The notes beneath the pieces were generated by a model, which worked only from the letters and a program-made list of their open reading frames with translations, was not told where the DNA came from and ran no database searches. Positions 8,283-16,870 of a stretch of DNA of 44,598 nt are shown piece by piece. Made by a program: the position numbers and the translations under genes. How positions within the stretch are numbered: position 1 is the stretch's first letter; every line of letters begins with the position of its first letter. The stretch lies in NCBI GenBank assembly GCA_934463115.1, contig CAKSIN010000018.1, positions 1-44,598 on the forward strand, given 5' to 3'. This DNA is from an uncultured Clostridia bacterium. Lineage in GTDB: Bacteria; Bacillota; Clostridia; UMGS1810.

Positions 8283-9137
8283 ATGAAAAGAGAACTCACA
8301 AAATGTCAGACCGCAGAACAAAGTCTGATAAAAAAATACAGAAAAACAATATGGAATCCGTTTATTGCCGCCGTTAAACGATATAATCTTGTTGAAAGCG
8401 GCGATAAAATCGCAGTTTGTATATCCGGCGGAAAGGATTCCATGATCCTCGCCAAGCTTATGCAGGAACTAAAGAGACACAGTGAGGTTCCGTTTGACTT
8501 GGAATTTCTCGTTATGGATCCGGGGTACAACCCGGAAAACCGAAAAAAAATTGAAGATAATGCCAAACTTTTGCAAATACCCGTTACAATATTTGAAACG
8601 GACATATTTAACATTGCCGACAGTGTTGCAAAATCACCGTGCTACCTGTGCGCAAGAATGCGCAGAGGATATCTGTACAGCAATGCGCAAAAGCTTGGCT
8701 GCAATAAAATCGCCCTCGGCCACCACTTCAGTGACGTTGTGGAAACAACTCTCATAGGGATGTTCTACGGCTCGCAAATTCAGGCAATGCCGCCGAAACT
8801 TCACAGCACAAATTTTGAAGGGATGGAGCTTATACGTCCGCTTTATTGCGTACATGAAGATGATATAATCTCATGGGCACGATATAACGACCTGAATTTT
8901 ATACGCTGCGCATGCCGCTTTACCGAAAAAATCGGAACAAGTTCGGACGGTGTGGGCGAATCCAAACGTCAGGAAATAAAATTGCTGCTTAAAGAACTCA
9001 AAAAAACAAATCCGCTTATCGAAAGAAGTATTTTCAACAGTATTCATGCCGTGTGCCTTGATACTATGGTCGGCTATAAAACACACGGCAAGCAAATAGA
9101 TTTTAATCAGAAATATGACGAGGAAACAACTCAATGA
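8283..9137 (+). CDS. TtcA-family tRNA thiolation protein
   Basis: Cytosolic PP-loop ATPase of 284 residues related to TtcA, which makes 2-thiocytidine at position 32 of some tRNAs using an Fe-S cluster. The PP-loop SGGKDS is at residues 48-53. The CxxC pair is Cys120/Cys123 (CYLC), and further cysteines at 209 and 211 could complete the cluster site. The GHHFSDVVETTL segment matches the family. It is last of four genes, followed by repeat A copy 2; no terminator is obvious. Clostridial genomes often carry several TtcA-like paralogs, so the exact tRNA target is uncertain. Confidence 0.82.
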   Translation: MKRELTKCQTAEQSLIKKYRKTIWNPFIAAVKRYNLVESGDKIAVCISGGKDSMILAKLMQELKRHSEVPFDLEFLVMDPGYNPENRKKIEDNAKLLQIPVTIFETDIFNIADSVAKSPCYLCARMRRGYLYSNAQKLGCNKIALGHHFSDVVETTLIGMFYGSQIQAMPPKLHSTNFEGMELIRPLYCVHEDDIISWARYNDLNFIRCACRFTEKIGTSSDGVGESKRQEIKLLLKELKKTNPLIERSIFNSIHAVCLDTMVGYKTHGKQIDFNQKYDEETTQ

Positions 9138-9280
9138 ATTAATTCGGAAAACACGCGGAACGGGAATTTGTCAGCAGAGCAAAAAATGTTTGTATGTAAA
9201 TTTGTGGAATGGTATTCCAAAGAATGTGAAAACAGTAACATAAGCAATTAGTTTCCAAACAGTTCGTTCTCCGGATATTC

Positions 9281-9550
9281 AGTACCAAGTAAACTAACCG
9301 GCTCTTGGTCTCCGAAAATTTTTCCTCCGCCGTTCGGCCTTGAAAGCGAGCAGTTGACGTGTTGCACGAAGAAAACCGTACACAGCGCAAATTCAATATC
9401 GAATTTAATCCTCTTCCCTATTTCGGTATTGAATTTAGGAAAACGAGACGCGATAATTTCGCGGCCTTTTTCCGGCGCGTATTGTACGAATTTTCGAGTG
9501 CATAACACGTCCTGCAAGATTTCACAGCCGTGAGGCGGATGGGGAATTTG
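9281..9550. repeat. Family A intergenic repeat, copy 2 (uninterrupted)
   Basis: A complete copy of about 270 bp between ttcA and the response regulator. Landmarks: ACCAAG...CTTGGT near 9282-9312, CCGCCGTTCGGCCTTGA, the main hairpin with arms 9389-9403 and 9422-9436, the second hairpin GGAAAA(9438-9443)/TTTTCC(9468-9473), and TTCACAGCCGTGAGGCGGATGG at the right end. It stops about 30 bp from the response-regulator stop codon at 9582, with the same orientation as the other copies. Stretches open in one frame exist, but they are not supported as genes because other copies break them. The rest of the spacer (9138-9280) shows nothing identifiable. Confidence 0.75.
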
Positions 9551-9581
9551 TTAAACAGAACGACAACGCGAAAATTCACAT

Positions 9582-10280
9582 CTACTTTGTTGTAAAACAA
9601 TATCCCCTGCCATACACCGAGACGATATCGTAATCCGCCGAATTTTCGGTATCGATTTTCTTTTTCAGATTTCCGATATGAAAGCGAATCGTGCGCGTGT
9701 CGTTAACCGACGGAGTTCCCCACACCGCCTCATACAATTCACGCGGTGAAAACACGGTTTCTTCGTTTTTAACGAGTAACATAAGCATTGCAAACTCCGT
9801 GGATGTGAGGTTTGCATCCTTACCGCCGACAAATGCTTTTGCTTTTGAGATGTCAAGAGTAAGCGCGCCCTTTGTAATTCGCTCCAGTTGTTCATGCGTT
9901 TCTTTAATTTTGAAATGCCGCTTGAGCAAACGCTCTGCTACGGCAAGAAGTTCGTCAAAATTGTATGGCTTAGTCAGATAGTAGTCGCCGCCTCGGACGA
10001 GTCCTTCTATTCTGTCGCCTATTTCGCTTTTCCCGCTCAAAAAAATCACCGGGTTGTCACTTTTGCGCCGAAAACATTCGCATATATCATATCCGCTTCC
10101 GTCCGGGAGCATTACATCCAAAATAAGCAAATCCGGAATGCCGTTCTCCATACATTGCAGACTTTCTGAAACCGTAGCCGCCGTTGTAACGGCGTATCCG
10201 CGCCGAGTCATCATGCGCGCATTTGCCCTCAGAACATCCGTTTCATCTTCTACAATCAGTATAGTCGCTTTTGTACACAT
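9582..10280 (-). CDS. OmpR/PhoB-family response regulator
   Basis: Two-component DNA-binding regulator of 232 residues. The receiver domain (1-115) has the acidic pocket ED (11-12), phosphoacceptor Asp55 (LLILDVMLPD) and Lys104 (YLTKPY). The C-terminal winged helix (about 135-232) shows LTSTEFAMLMLLVKN and TRTIRFHIGNLKKKI. The start is placed at the ATG at 10278-10280, eight bases after AAAGGG; an ATG two codons upstream is too close to that site. The gene follows its histidine kinase by 17 bp. Target genes are unknown. Confidence 0.9.
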   Translation of the reverse strand: MCTKATILIVEDETDVLRANARMMTRRGYAVTTAATVSESLQCMENGIPDLLILDVMLPDGSGYDICECFRRKSDNPVIFLSGKSEIGDRIEGLVRGGDYYLTKPYNFDELLAVAERLLKRHFKIKETHEQLERITKGALTLDISKAKAFVGGKDANLTSTEFAMLMLLVKNEETVFSPRELYEAVWGTPSVNDTRTIRFHIGNLKKKIDTENSADYDIVSVYGRGYCFTTK

Positions 10281-10297
10281 TTGCATTACCCTTTCAT

Positions 10298-11581
10298 CTA
10301 ATCGGCTGCAGGCAGCGTGAATGATACCGTCGTACCCTTTCCGATTTCGCTTTCAATCTGAATTTTTCCGCCGTGCGCTTCAATTATTTGCCTGCACACA
10401 AACAAACCGATTCCATGCCGCCAATATTCCTTGCTTACAGAGACATAGCCGTCAAACACCCTGTTTTTAATATCATCCGTCATTCCCGTTCCGTTGTCGG
10501 AAACAGTTACCGTCCGGCTGTCCTTGCTGCCGGTAAGCCTGACGGTCACCACACCGTTTTTTGTGTGCTGCATACTGTTTGAAATAAGGTTTGTTACAAC
10601 CTGCATTATCCTCGCACCGTCTGCCGATATCGGTTCAAGCTGCGAATCCAAATCAAATGACAGTGTATTTCCGTTTGTATTGTTTTTGCCGAAATACGTT
10701 TGCGCAGCCTCACGTACAAGATTTCCAAGATTTACCGGCGATAGACTGAGCGCAAGTCTGCCCTGCTCTATCGCAACAGTGTCCATAAGCTCCGCAACAA
10801 TACGGTCTAAACGCATAACCATTTTTTCCACAACCTGCTGGTTCTCTTTCATTGTATCTATATCCAGGTCGTGTTCATCAAGCAGTTCGAAGGTGTCGCG
10901 TGCATGAAGATTTATGGCATTCAGCGGATTTTTTATCTCGTGCGCAACCGTTGTTAAAAATACCGATTTTGCTTCATCATTCCGCCTGAGCTGCTCATTC
11001 TGTTCGGCAAGGCGGTTCCTCTGCTGCTGATATTCGCCAAGATGCAAAAACAGCACCACTGCGCACGATATACTTACCGCAGATGTTGTGACAAGGATAT
11101 CGGCAAGCATTTCGTAGTCTGTCTGAAACCACGTGACAAGCTCCGGCCTTTTGTATCCTATAATGCACACGGCAATATATTCAAAAATCTCGGCAGCCGA
11201 TACAATAAGAGCCTTTTTTCCGCTGAGCATCAACACGGTGAACATTACAGCAAAAATAAACAGTGACGGCATTCCACTCTTGTATCCGCCGGATGTAAAA
11301 AACATTGCCGGAAAGAAGAACATAAATATGCTTACAATTGTAACGACATATGCATTTTGATATTTCCCTGTTTTGTACGTGTATATCAAAAGTCCGCCGG
11401 AAAGCAGCGCAAGCAGCGCGCAAATAATCGCACTCACCGTCATGGATGTGATTATGTTTATCGTAAATGCAACAGTGCTGATTGCCGTCCCGGCAATTGC
11501 AAGCACATTAAAAAGCCTCACCCGAAAGTCAATGTTCGGATCAAGGAAACGCATTATGTAATTTTTTGCCGCGGTAAACAT
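10298..11581 (-). CDS. Membrane sensor histidine kinase
   Basis: Sensor kinase of 427 residues paired with the downstream response regulator. Residues 20-185 hold about six hydrophobic segments without a large extracellular domain, so sensing is probably within or near the membrane. A short coiled-coil linker (185-205) leads to the HisKA domain with phosphoacceptor His214 (VAHEIKNPL). The HATPase domain has an N box (NLISNSMQHT), DNGTGM and GIGLFVCRQ. The ATG at 11579-11581 has AAGAAGG eight bases upstream; a GTG three codons earlier is less likely. The ligand is not predictable. Confidence 0.9.
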   Translation of the reverse strand: MFTAAKNYIMRFLDPNIDFRVRLFNVLAIAGTAISTVAFTINIITSMTVSAIICALLALLSGGLLIYTYKTGKYQNAYVVTIVSIFMFFFPAMFFTSGGYKSGMPSLFIFAVMFTVLMLSGKKALIVSAAEIFEYIAVCIIGYKRPELVTWFQTDYEMLADILVTTSAVSISCAVVLFLHLGEYQQQRNRLAEQNEQLRRNDEAKSVFLTTVAHEIKNPLNAINLHARDTFELLDEHDLDIDTMKENQQVVEKMVMRLDRIVAELMDTVAIEQGRLALSLSPVNLGNLVREAAQTYFGKNNTNGNTLSFDLDSQLEPISADGARIMQVVTNLISNSMQHTKNGVVTVRLTGSKDSRTVTVSDNGTGMTDDIKNRVFDGYVSVSKEYWRHGIGLFVCRQIIEAHGGKIQIESEIGKGTTVSFTLPAAD

Positions 11582-11606
11582 ATGTATCACCTTCTTTATG
11601 TAATTT

Positions 11607-11634
11607 ATTTTACCATAAATACAGAAAATGTCAA
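11607..11634 (-). promoter_or_regulatory. Predicted promoter of the two-component system
   Basis: Minus-strand TTGACA (11629-11634) and TAAAAT (11607-11612) separated by 16 bp, about 26 bp before the kinase ATG. It lies at the edge of repeat A copy 3. Confidence 0.55.
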
Positions 11635-11654
11635 TAGAGGCAGGATATTAAGCT

Positions 11655-11905
11655 GTTCACTGCGGTTTTGCCGCGGAAAATTTTCACTTCGACGAGCAGC
11701 ATCGAGGTTGCGCGGCAGACACATCCGATGATAAAAAATGAATATAACACAAATCCGACACCGAATATTATCTTTTTCCCTATTATCGGTGTCGGATTTA
11801 GCCGAACTGCGGCGCGATAAATTCGCTCCCTTTCGGCGGTGTTAATTTTGAATAGCTATGTGTCCCGCGCGTTCTCACGACTGTGAGGCGGATGGGGAAT
11901 TTTGT
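11655..11905. repeat. Family A intergenic repeat, copy 3, overlapping a gene end
   Basis: A diverged copy: GCCGCGGAAAATTTTC, GAGGTTGCGCGGCAGAC, the main hairpin with arms 11751-11764 and 11786-11799, the second hairpin CCGAA(11802-11806)/TTCGG(11832-11836), then CCCGCGCGTTCTCAC and GTGAGGCGGATGGGGAATT. The left boundary is approximate. Its right end overlaps the last nine codons and the stop codon of the acyl-CoA synthetase gene, whose TGA lies in the terminal CTCAC/GTGAG palindrome. The second hairpin keeps its pairing although both arms differ from copies 1 and 2. Confidence 0.7.
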
Positions 11906-13584
11906 TCCATATCCTTTTCACGTATTTCTCTTCTGCGAATCTTTCCGTTAAATGTTTTCGGCAGCGCCTCAACATATTCCACTACACGCGGATATTTGTA
12001 CGGTGCGGTGTTGTCCTTAACATATTTCTGAAGTTCCTTAGTGAGTTCTTCGCTCGGTTCAAACTGCGCTGTAAGCACAATGGTAGCCTTTACGGCAAAG
12101 CCGCGGATTTTGTCGGGAACACCTGTAACGGCAACCTCCGATACAGCCGGATGTTCCAGAAGAACGCTCTCGATTTCAAACGGTCCTATGCGGTAACCCG
12201 ATGATTTGATAACATCATCATTTCTGCCGACATAGCGGAACATACCTTTTTCGTCGCGGTATGCCGTATCACCTGTATGATAGAAACCGTCATGCAGAGA
12301 TTTTTTTGTATCTTCGTCGCTGAAGTTGTACGAATCCAAAAGTCCGCACGTTTTTCGCGAACGGCTGAGAACGCGGATACAAATCTCGCCTGTTGCACCG
12401 CGCGGGCATGATTCGCCATCTTCACCGAGAATATGCACATCATACCCCGGAACAGGATATCCGATAGCACCCGGAATCGGCTCAGACCAGGGGTATATCG
12501 TGGCAATACAAACCGTTGTCTCGGTCTGGCCGAAGCCTTCGTATATTTTGTGTCCTGTAGCCTCAAGCCACTTGTTGTATATCTCCGGATTGAGTGCCTC
12601 GCCGGCGGTACAGCAGTGTGTAAGTGATGAAAGGTCGTAGCTCTTGACATCATACTGAAGCATCATTCTGTACATTGTGGGCGGCACGCAGAAAGTTGTG
12701 ATTTTGTATTTTTCCAGCTTTTGCAATATGTCTTCACCGTTAAATTTTTCAAAGTCATACACAAACACTGCACTTTCGCCAAACCACTGTCCGTAGAATT
12801 TTCCCCAAAGCGACTTAAGCCAGCCTGTGTCGGAAATGGTAAAATGCAGACCGCCATCTACCACTCTGTGCCAGAAAACACCTGTCATAATGTGACCAAG
12901 AGGATATTTAAAGTCGTGAGTTATCATCTTCGGATATCCGGATGTACCCGATGAAAATGCCATTATCATAATGTCATCCGCCTTGATAGCCTGCTTGCCT
13001 GTGGGGCGAACCCAGTCGCTGTTTGCCATTTCAAAACCGGCTTCAAAGTCTATCCAGTCTTCACCGGCATCCTTGTGACCGATAACAAATTTCTTTTCGA
13101 CTGTTTCGTACTGACCTTTGCCCTCATCGAAATAATCTGTTTCATTTCCGTCACCCGTCATGATTACGGCCTTGATTTTACCGGCATTACAGCGGTACAC
13201 ATAATCCTTTACTTTGAGCATATTTGTTGCCTGAACAAGCACTGCACCAATCTTGTGAAGTGCAAGTGTGCAAATCCAGAAATAATAGCTTCGCTTAAGC
13301 ACAAGCATAACCCTGTCGCCTTTGCGGATTCCCATATAATTAAGGTAGTTTGCCGCCTTGTTTGAAAGAGTCATCATGTCGGCAAATGTAAAGCGTTTTT
13401 CCTCGCCGTCCTTTGAAACCCATACCATAGCCAGCTTGTCCGGCTTAGTTTTTCCGAGTTCATCCACAACATCGTATGCAAAGTTGAAGTTGTCGGGATA
13501 AGTGAGTTTAAAGTTTTTCTGTGCATCCTCCAAAGAGATAAAATCGTCGCGTGATGCTCCTACGTATTTTTCATATATAGCCAT
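11875..13584 (-). CDS. Medium/branched-chain-type acyl-CoA synthetase (AMP-forming)
   Basis: Adenylate-forming ligase of 569 residues that activates a carboxylic acid to its CoA thioester with ATP. The ATP loop SSGTSGYPKM is at 211-220, GFGQTETT and TGDTAYRDEKG follow, and the catalytic Lys lies in NGKIRRREI near 550. Overall it resembles the ACSM/MACS branch, which includes enzymes acting on medium-chain, branched and aromatic acids, more than acetyl-CoA synthetase or PaaK. It is last in the array, 82 bp after the XRE-cupin gene. Its final residues NSPSASQS are encoded by repeat A. Context points to isobutyrate, isovalerate, 2-methylbutyrate or arylacetate as substrate, but this is inference. 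Confidence 0.88.
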   Translation of the reverse strand: MAIYEKYVGASRDDFISLEDAQKNFKLTYPDNFNFAYDVVDELGKTKPDKLAMVWVSKDGEEKRFTFADMMTLSNKAANYLNYMGIRKGDRVMLVLKRSYYFWICTLALHKIGAVLVQATNMLKVKDYVYRCNAGKIKAVIMTGDGNETDYFDEGKGQYETVEKKFVIGHKDAGEDWIDFEAGFEMANSDWVRPTGKQAIKADDIMIMAFSSGTSGYPKMITHDFKYPLGHIMTGVFWHRVVDGGLHFTISDTGWLKSLWGKFYGQWFGESAVFVYDFEKFNGEDILQKLEKYKITTFCVPPTMYRMMLQYDVKSYDLSSLTHCCTAGEALNPEIYNKWLEATGHKIYEGFGQTETTVCIATIYPWSEPIPGAIGYPVPGYDVHILGEDGESCPRGATGEICIRVLSRSRKTCGLLDSYNFSDEDTKKSLHDGFYHTGDTAYRDEKGMFRYVGRNDDVIKSSGYRIGPFEIESVLLEHPAVSEVAVTGVPDKIRGFAVKATIVLTAQFEPSEELTKELQKYVKDNTAPYKYPRVVEYVEALPKTFNGKIRRREIREKDMEQNSPSASQS

Positions 13585-13666
13585 TTTTATTTTCCTCCAA
13601 GCAATAAGTTTATTTTTGTTGTCTTATTGTCGTCGAAAGCAGATGAAGCTTAAATTCCGCTTTCGA

Positions 13667-14218
13667 CTATTTAATGACAACAGCTATAAACTGTGCCTCT
13701 TTGTCGCCGAGTGCAACCTCTGCGTGCGGCACGCTTGAATCAAAGTACACACTGTCGCCCTTGGAAAGTTCATACGATATATCACCGATATAGAGCATCA
13801 TTTTGCCCGATATAACATAGTTAAACTCCTGTCCGTCATGGCCGTGCATTACCGGCGGTTTGTCGTCGGGAGTAATTGTAACCAAAAACGGCTCTGCCTT
13901 TTTGTTGCGGAATGTGTATGCAAGGTGCTTGTAGTCGTATTCATCCTCGCGCTTAACAGAATATCCCTTGCCTTTTTTTACCATACAGCACATAGACAGC
14001 GTGGGCGCACTTCCGCTGATAAGATCCAGCACATCAACCCCCAATATCTCTGCCGCATTGTAGATAAAGCTGAACGAAAAGTCATTTTCACCGCTTTCGT
14101 ATCCGAGATACGTTTTTTCATCGACACCAAGTTTCTTCGCCATATCTTCTGCCGAGATATCCGAATCCTCGCGCAGGCAGGCAAGGCGCATACCGATGTC
14201 TTTTATCTGTTCATTCAT
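13667..14218 (-). CDS. XRE-family regulator with C-terminal cupin
   Basis: Regulator of 183 residues: an N-terminal helix-turn-helix (about 8-62, RLACLREDSDISAEDMAKKL) and a C-terminal cupin barrel (about 110-180) with HGHDGQEFNYVISGKMML, a ligand-binding fold. XRE-cupin proteins usually sense a small metabolite. It lies between the oxidoreductase gamma gene (23-bp gap) and the acyl-CoA synthetase gene, so it probably controls this array in response to one of its acids or 2-oxoacids. No operator could be identified. Confidence 0.85.
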   Translation of the reverse strand: MNEQIKDIGMRLACLREDSDISAEDMAKKLGVDEKTYLGYESGENDFSFSFIYNAAEILGVDVLDLISGSAPTLSMCCMVKKGKGYSVKREDEYDYKHLAYTFRNKKAEPFLVTITPDDKPPVMHGHDGQEFNYVISGKMMLYIGDISYELSKGDSVYFDSSVPHAEVALGDKEAQFIAVVIK

Positions 14219-14241
14219 CGCTTTTTGCCTCCTATTAAAAC

Positions 14242-14772
14242 TTAATTCATAGTTCCGATTTCCAGCGCTTTTTTGTTAAGTTCCAGCAGGTTCTGCTTCT
14301 TTGCCGAAACAACTTTTGCAAGTGCTTTGTCAATATTTTCGGTCGGGATAATTCCCGCATGCTTTATAACCGAGCCGATTATAATCATGTTTGCCAGTCC
14401 CGGCAGCTCTGAATCAGATGCAAGCTTTGTAGCCGGAATATAGTAAACCGTAATATCGTCTCTGTCGGTTTTCTTTTCCACAAGAGAGCTGTCTACAAAT
14501 GCCATGCCGCCCGGCTTAACCTCGTCTATATACTTGTCAAATGACGGCGCATTCATGGCAATGAGGATATCCGGCTTGTCAACAATGGGCGAACCCACCT
14601 TTGAATCACTGATTATAACACTGCAATTGGCTGTGCCGCCGCGCATTTCGGGACCGTACGACGGCAGCCACGAAACTTCCTTTTGATCTATCAGGCCTTC
14701 GTATGCAAGAAATTTGCCTGCAAACAAAATTCCCTGACCGCCGAATCCTGCAATAAGTATCTGTGTGTTCAT
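14242..14772 (-). CDS. 2-oxoacid:ferredoxin oxidoreductase, gamma subunit
   Basis: Gamma subunit (176 residues) of a four-subunit 2-oxoacid:ferredoxin oxidoreductase. Family marks are the N-terminal GFGGQGILFAGKFLAYEGL and the segment SYGPEMRGGTANCSVIIS. It starts after AGGAGGG, 14 bp from the beta-subunit stop. With the delta, alpha and beta genes upstream it forms the order delta-alpha-beta-gamma seen in Kor- and Vor-type enzymes. Sequence alone does not separate 2-oxoglutarate from branched-chain 2-oxoacid specificity. Confidence 0.9.
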   Translation of the reverse strand: MNTQILIAGFGGQGILFAGKFLAYEGLIDQKEVSWLPSYGPEMRGGTANCSVIISDSKVGSPIVDKPDILIAMNAPSFDKYIDEVKPGGMAFVDSSLVEKKTDRDDITVYYIPATKLASDSELPGLANMIIIGSVIKHAGIIPTENIDKALAKVVSAKKQNLLELNKKALEIGTMN

Positions 14773-14786
14773 CGTTATCCCTCCTG

Positions 14787-15533
14787 TCAGTCGTTAGACG
14801 TAATATCCTTGTACACACCGAGAGGATAGTACTTAATCATGTTTTCTTCGAGCCATTCAAGCGCTTTATCCGGAGCCATACCCCAGTTTGTGGGACATGT
14901 GGAGAGCACTTCAACAAGCGAAAATCCCTTGCCGTCCACCTGGTTTTGGAAAGCCTTCAGGATAGCTTTTTTGGCATTTTTAATATTCTTTACATTGTTT
15001 ACGGCAACTCTTTCGAGGTATGCGGCGCCGTCAACATTCGAGAGCAATTCGCACACTTTAACCGGATATCCTACCTTGGATACATCCCTGCCGTAGGGCG
15101 ATGTCTGCGTTACCTGACCGGGGAGAGTTGTCGGAGCCATCTGTCCGCCAGTCATTCCGTAGATTGCGTTGTTTACGAATATTACGGTGATATTTTCGCG
15201 GCGCGCTGCCGAGTGAACCGTTTCGGCTGTACCGATTGCAGCAAGGTCGCCGTCACCCTGATATGTAAACACAATGTTTGACGGATCGGATCTCTTGACA
15301 CCGGTTGCAACAGCCGGAGCACGTCCGTGAGCTGCCTGAACCATGTCACAGTTAAAGTAATTGTAAGCAAAAACCGAGCAGCCGACAGAGGCAACACCGA
15401 TTGTTTTGCCGGCAATTCCGAGTTCATCTATTGCTTCGGCAACCAAACGGTGAATTATACCGTGAGTACAGCCCGGGCAATAGTGCAATGTTGCGTCGGT
15501 AAGCGCCTTTGGTTTTTCAAATACAGTCGTCAT
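14787..15533 (-). CDS. 2-oxoacid:ferredoxin oxidoreductase, beta subunit
   Basis: Thiamine-diphosphate-binding beta subunit (248 residues). YCPGCTHGIIHRL near residue 18 is the conserved Cys-rich start, GCSVFAYNYF follows, and QGDGDLAAIG with the downstream NNAIYGMTGGQ gives the TPP/Mg motif. It catalyses reversible CoA-dependent oxidative decarboxylation of a 2-oxoacid with ferredoxin as electron partner. The alpha-subunit TAA and this ATG share one base (TAATG), so translation is coupled. Confidence 0.92.
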   Translation of the reverse strand: MTTVFEKPKALTDATLHYCPGCTHGIIHRLVAEAIDELGIAGKTIGVASVGCSVFAYNYFNCDMVQAAHGRAPAVATGVKRSDPSNIVFTYQGDGDLAAIGTAETVHSAARRENITVIFVNNAIYGMTGGQMAPTTLPGQVTQTSPYGRDVSKVGYPVKVCELLSNVDGAAYLERVAVNNVKNIKNAKKAILKAFQNQVDGKGFSLVEVLSTCPTNWGMAPDKALEWLEENMIKYYPLGVYKDITSND

Positions 15534-16603
15534 TATCTTGCACCTCCGTTTTTGTAAGCTTCATCAATTTTTGCAAGTACATCCTGAGTTGTGGGAATCA
15601 TGCCGCCTGCGCGGTTGCACAAAAGAACCGGACGGCTGCAGCGAATCGCAAGCTCCACATCCTCAATCATTTGTCCCATATTGAGCTCAACCGAAACAAA
15701 TGTGTGAACCTTTTCCGCAGCTTTTTTGAGCACATCCTTTGGGAACGGCCACAGCGTAATCGGGCGAATCATACCGACTTTTATTCCTTTTTTTCTCGCC
15801 TCGTCTATAGCGTTCTGAGATACTCTCGCCGCCACACCGAATGCAACTATGCAAATCTCGGCGTCATCCATTTTGTATTCTTCATACATAACTTCGTTTT
15901 TCTCTATAAGAGCATAGCGTTCATATCTTGCAAAGTTTTCTTTTTCCAGTTCGTCGGGTTTTAAGAACAGAGAGTTTACGATGTTCGGCTTTCTCTCTCC
16001 TTTTGTTCCCGTGAGCGCCCACGGCTTGTCATATTTTTGGACTTCGCCGATATCGAGCGACACAGGCTCCATCATCTGCCCCATTGTTCCGTCGGCAAGC
16101 AGCATTGTTGTCATGCGGTACTTATCGGCGAGGTCAAATCCCTTGAATGTAAGATTTACCATTTCCTGAATGGAATCGGGTGCAAGCACAATCATGTGAA
16201 AATCGCCGTGTCCCGCGCCGCGTGTTGCATGAAAATAATCCGACTGCGACGGCTGAATACCGCCGAGTCCCGGGCCTCCGCGCTGAACATTTACCACAAG
16301 TGCCGGCAGGTCGCATCCCGCAAGGTACGAAAGTCCCTCACTCTTAAGCGAAATACCCGGGCTTGACGATGATGTCATTACCCTCTTGCCTGTGGATGCA
16401 ACTCCTATTACCATATTAATTGCCGCAATTTCGCTTTCTGCCTGCAAAAACACACCGCCGTCTATCTTCGGCAGTCTCTTTGACATATATGCGGCAACCT
16501 CTGTCTGAGGTGTTATCGGATAGCCGAAGTAATGATGACATCCTGCCATAATAGCAGCCTCTGCCATTGCTTCGTTACCTTTCATCAAAACTTTTTCACT
16601 CAT
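15533..16603 (-). CDS. 2-oxoacid:ferredoxin oxidoreductase, alpha subunit
   Basis: Alpha subunit (356 residues) of the oxidoreductase. GNEAMAEAAIMAGCHHYFGYPITPQTE at the N-terminus is the pyrimidine-binding POR_N signature, written here in part: GNEAMAEAAI then YPITPQTE. The VMTSSSSPGISLKSEGLSYL-type segment and the C-terminal domain (ICIVAFGVAARVSQ) complete the fold. The ATG at 16601-16603 has AAAGGAGG at proper distance; a longer upstream reading has none. It starts 2 bp after the ferredoxin-subunit stop. Confidence 0.92.
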   Translation of the reverse strand: MSEKVLMKGNEAMAEAAIMAGCHHYFGYPITPQTEVAAYMSKRLPKIDGGVFLQAESEIAAINMVIGVASTGKRVMTSSSSPGISLKSEGLSYLAGCDLPALVVNVQRGGPGLGGIQPSQSDYFHATRGAGHGDFHMIVLAPDSIQEMVNLTFKGFDLADKYRMTTMLLADGTMGQMMEPVSLDIGEVQKYDKPWALTGTKGERKPNIVNSLFLKPDELEKENFARYERYALIEKNEVMYEEYKMDDAEICIVAFGVAARVSQNAIDEARKKGIKVGMIRPITLWPFPKDVLKKAAEKVHTFVSVELNMGQMIEDVELAIRCSRPVLLCNRAGGMIPTTQDVLAKIDEAYKNGGAR

Positions 16604-16605
16604 TG

Positions 16606-16815
16606 TTATGCCTCCTTTTCTACAGTGATTACACAATCGGGACACATTGTTGCGCAAAAAGCGCATCCAATGCAGCTATCGGGATCGGTTACCCCGGCGG
16701 GGTGATACCCTTTTGCGTTCAGCTCATCGGAGAGCTTAACAATGTGCTTGGGACATGCAGTTACACAAAGACCGCATCCCTTGCACAGGTTTTCATCAAA
16801 TGTTACCTTTGCCAT
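16606..16815 (-). CDS. 2-oxoacid:ferredoxin oxidoreductase, delta (ferredoxin) subunit
   Basis: Small 2x[4Fe-4S] protein of 69 residues. Two complete cluster motifs are visible: CKGCGLCVTACP (11-22) and CIGCAFCATMCP (48-59). It passes electrons between the catalytic subunits and free ferredoxin. The ATG at 16813-16815 follows TTGGAGG; the reading frame is open further upstream but lacks a ribosome site and family similarity there. It is first of the four subunit genes. Confidence 0.92.
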   Translation of the reverse strand: MAKVTFDENLCKGCGLCVTACPKHIVKLSDELNAKGYHPAGVTDPDSCIGCAFCATMCPDCVITVEKEA

Positions 16816-16870
16816 TTCGGTTCCTCCAATACAAATTTGGTTTTCTGATTGTATAAAATTTATCTGTACA

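Noticed and set aside
9155..9175. Possible remnant of a family A end (GGGAATTTGT) next to ttcA
   Set aside because: Only about ten bases match; too short to separate from chance.
9248..9517. Small protein encoded by repeat A copy 2 (89 codons, minus strand)
   Set aside because: The frame is not kept in the other copies, where paired stem changes preserve structure instead of codons.
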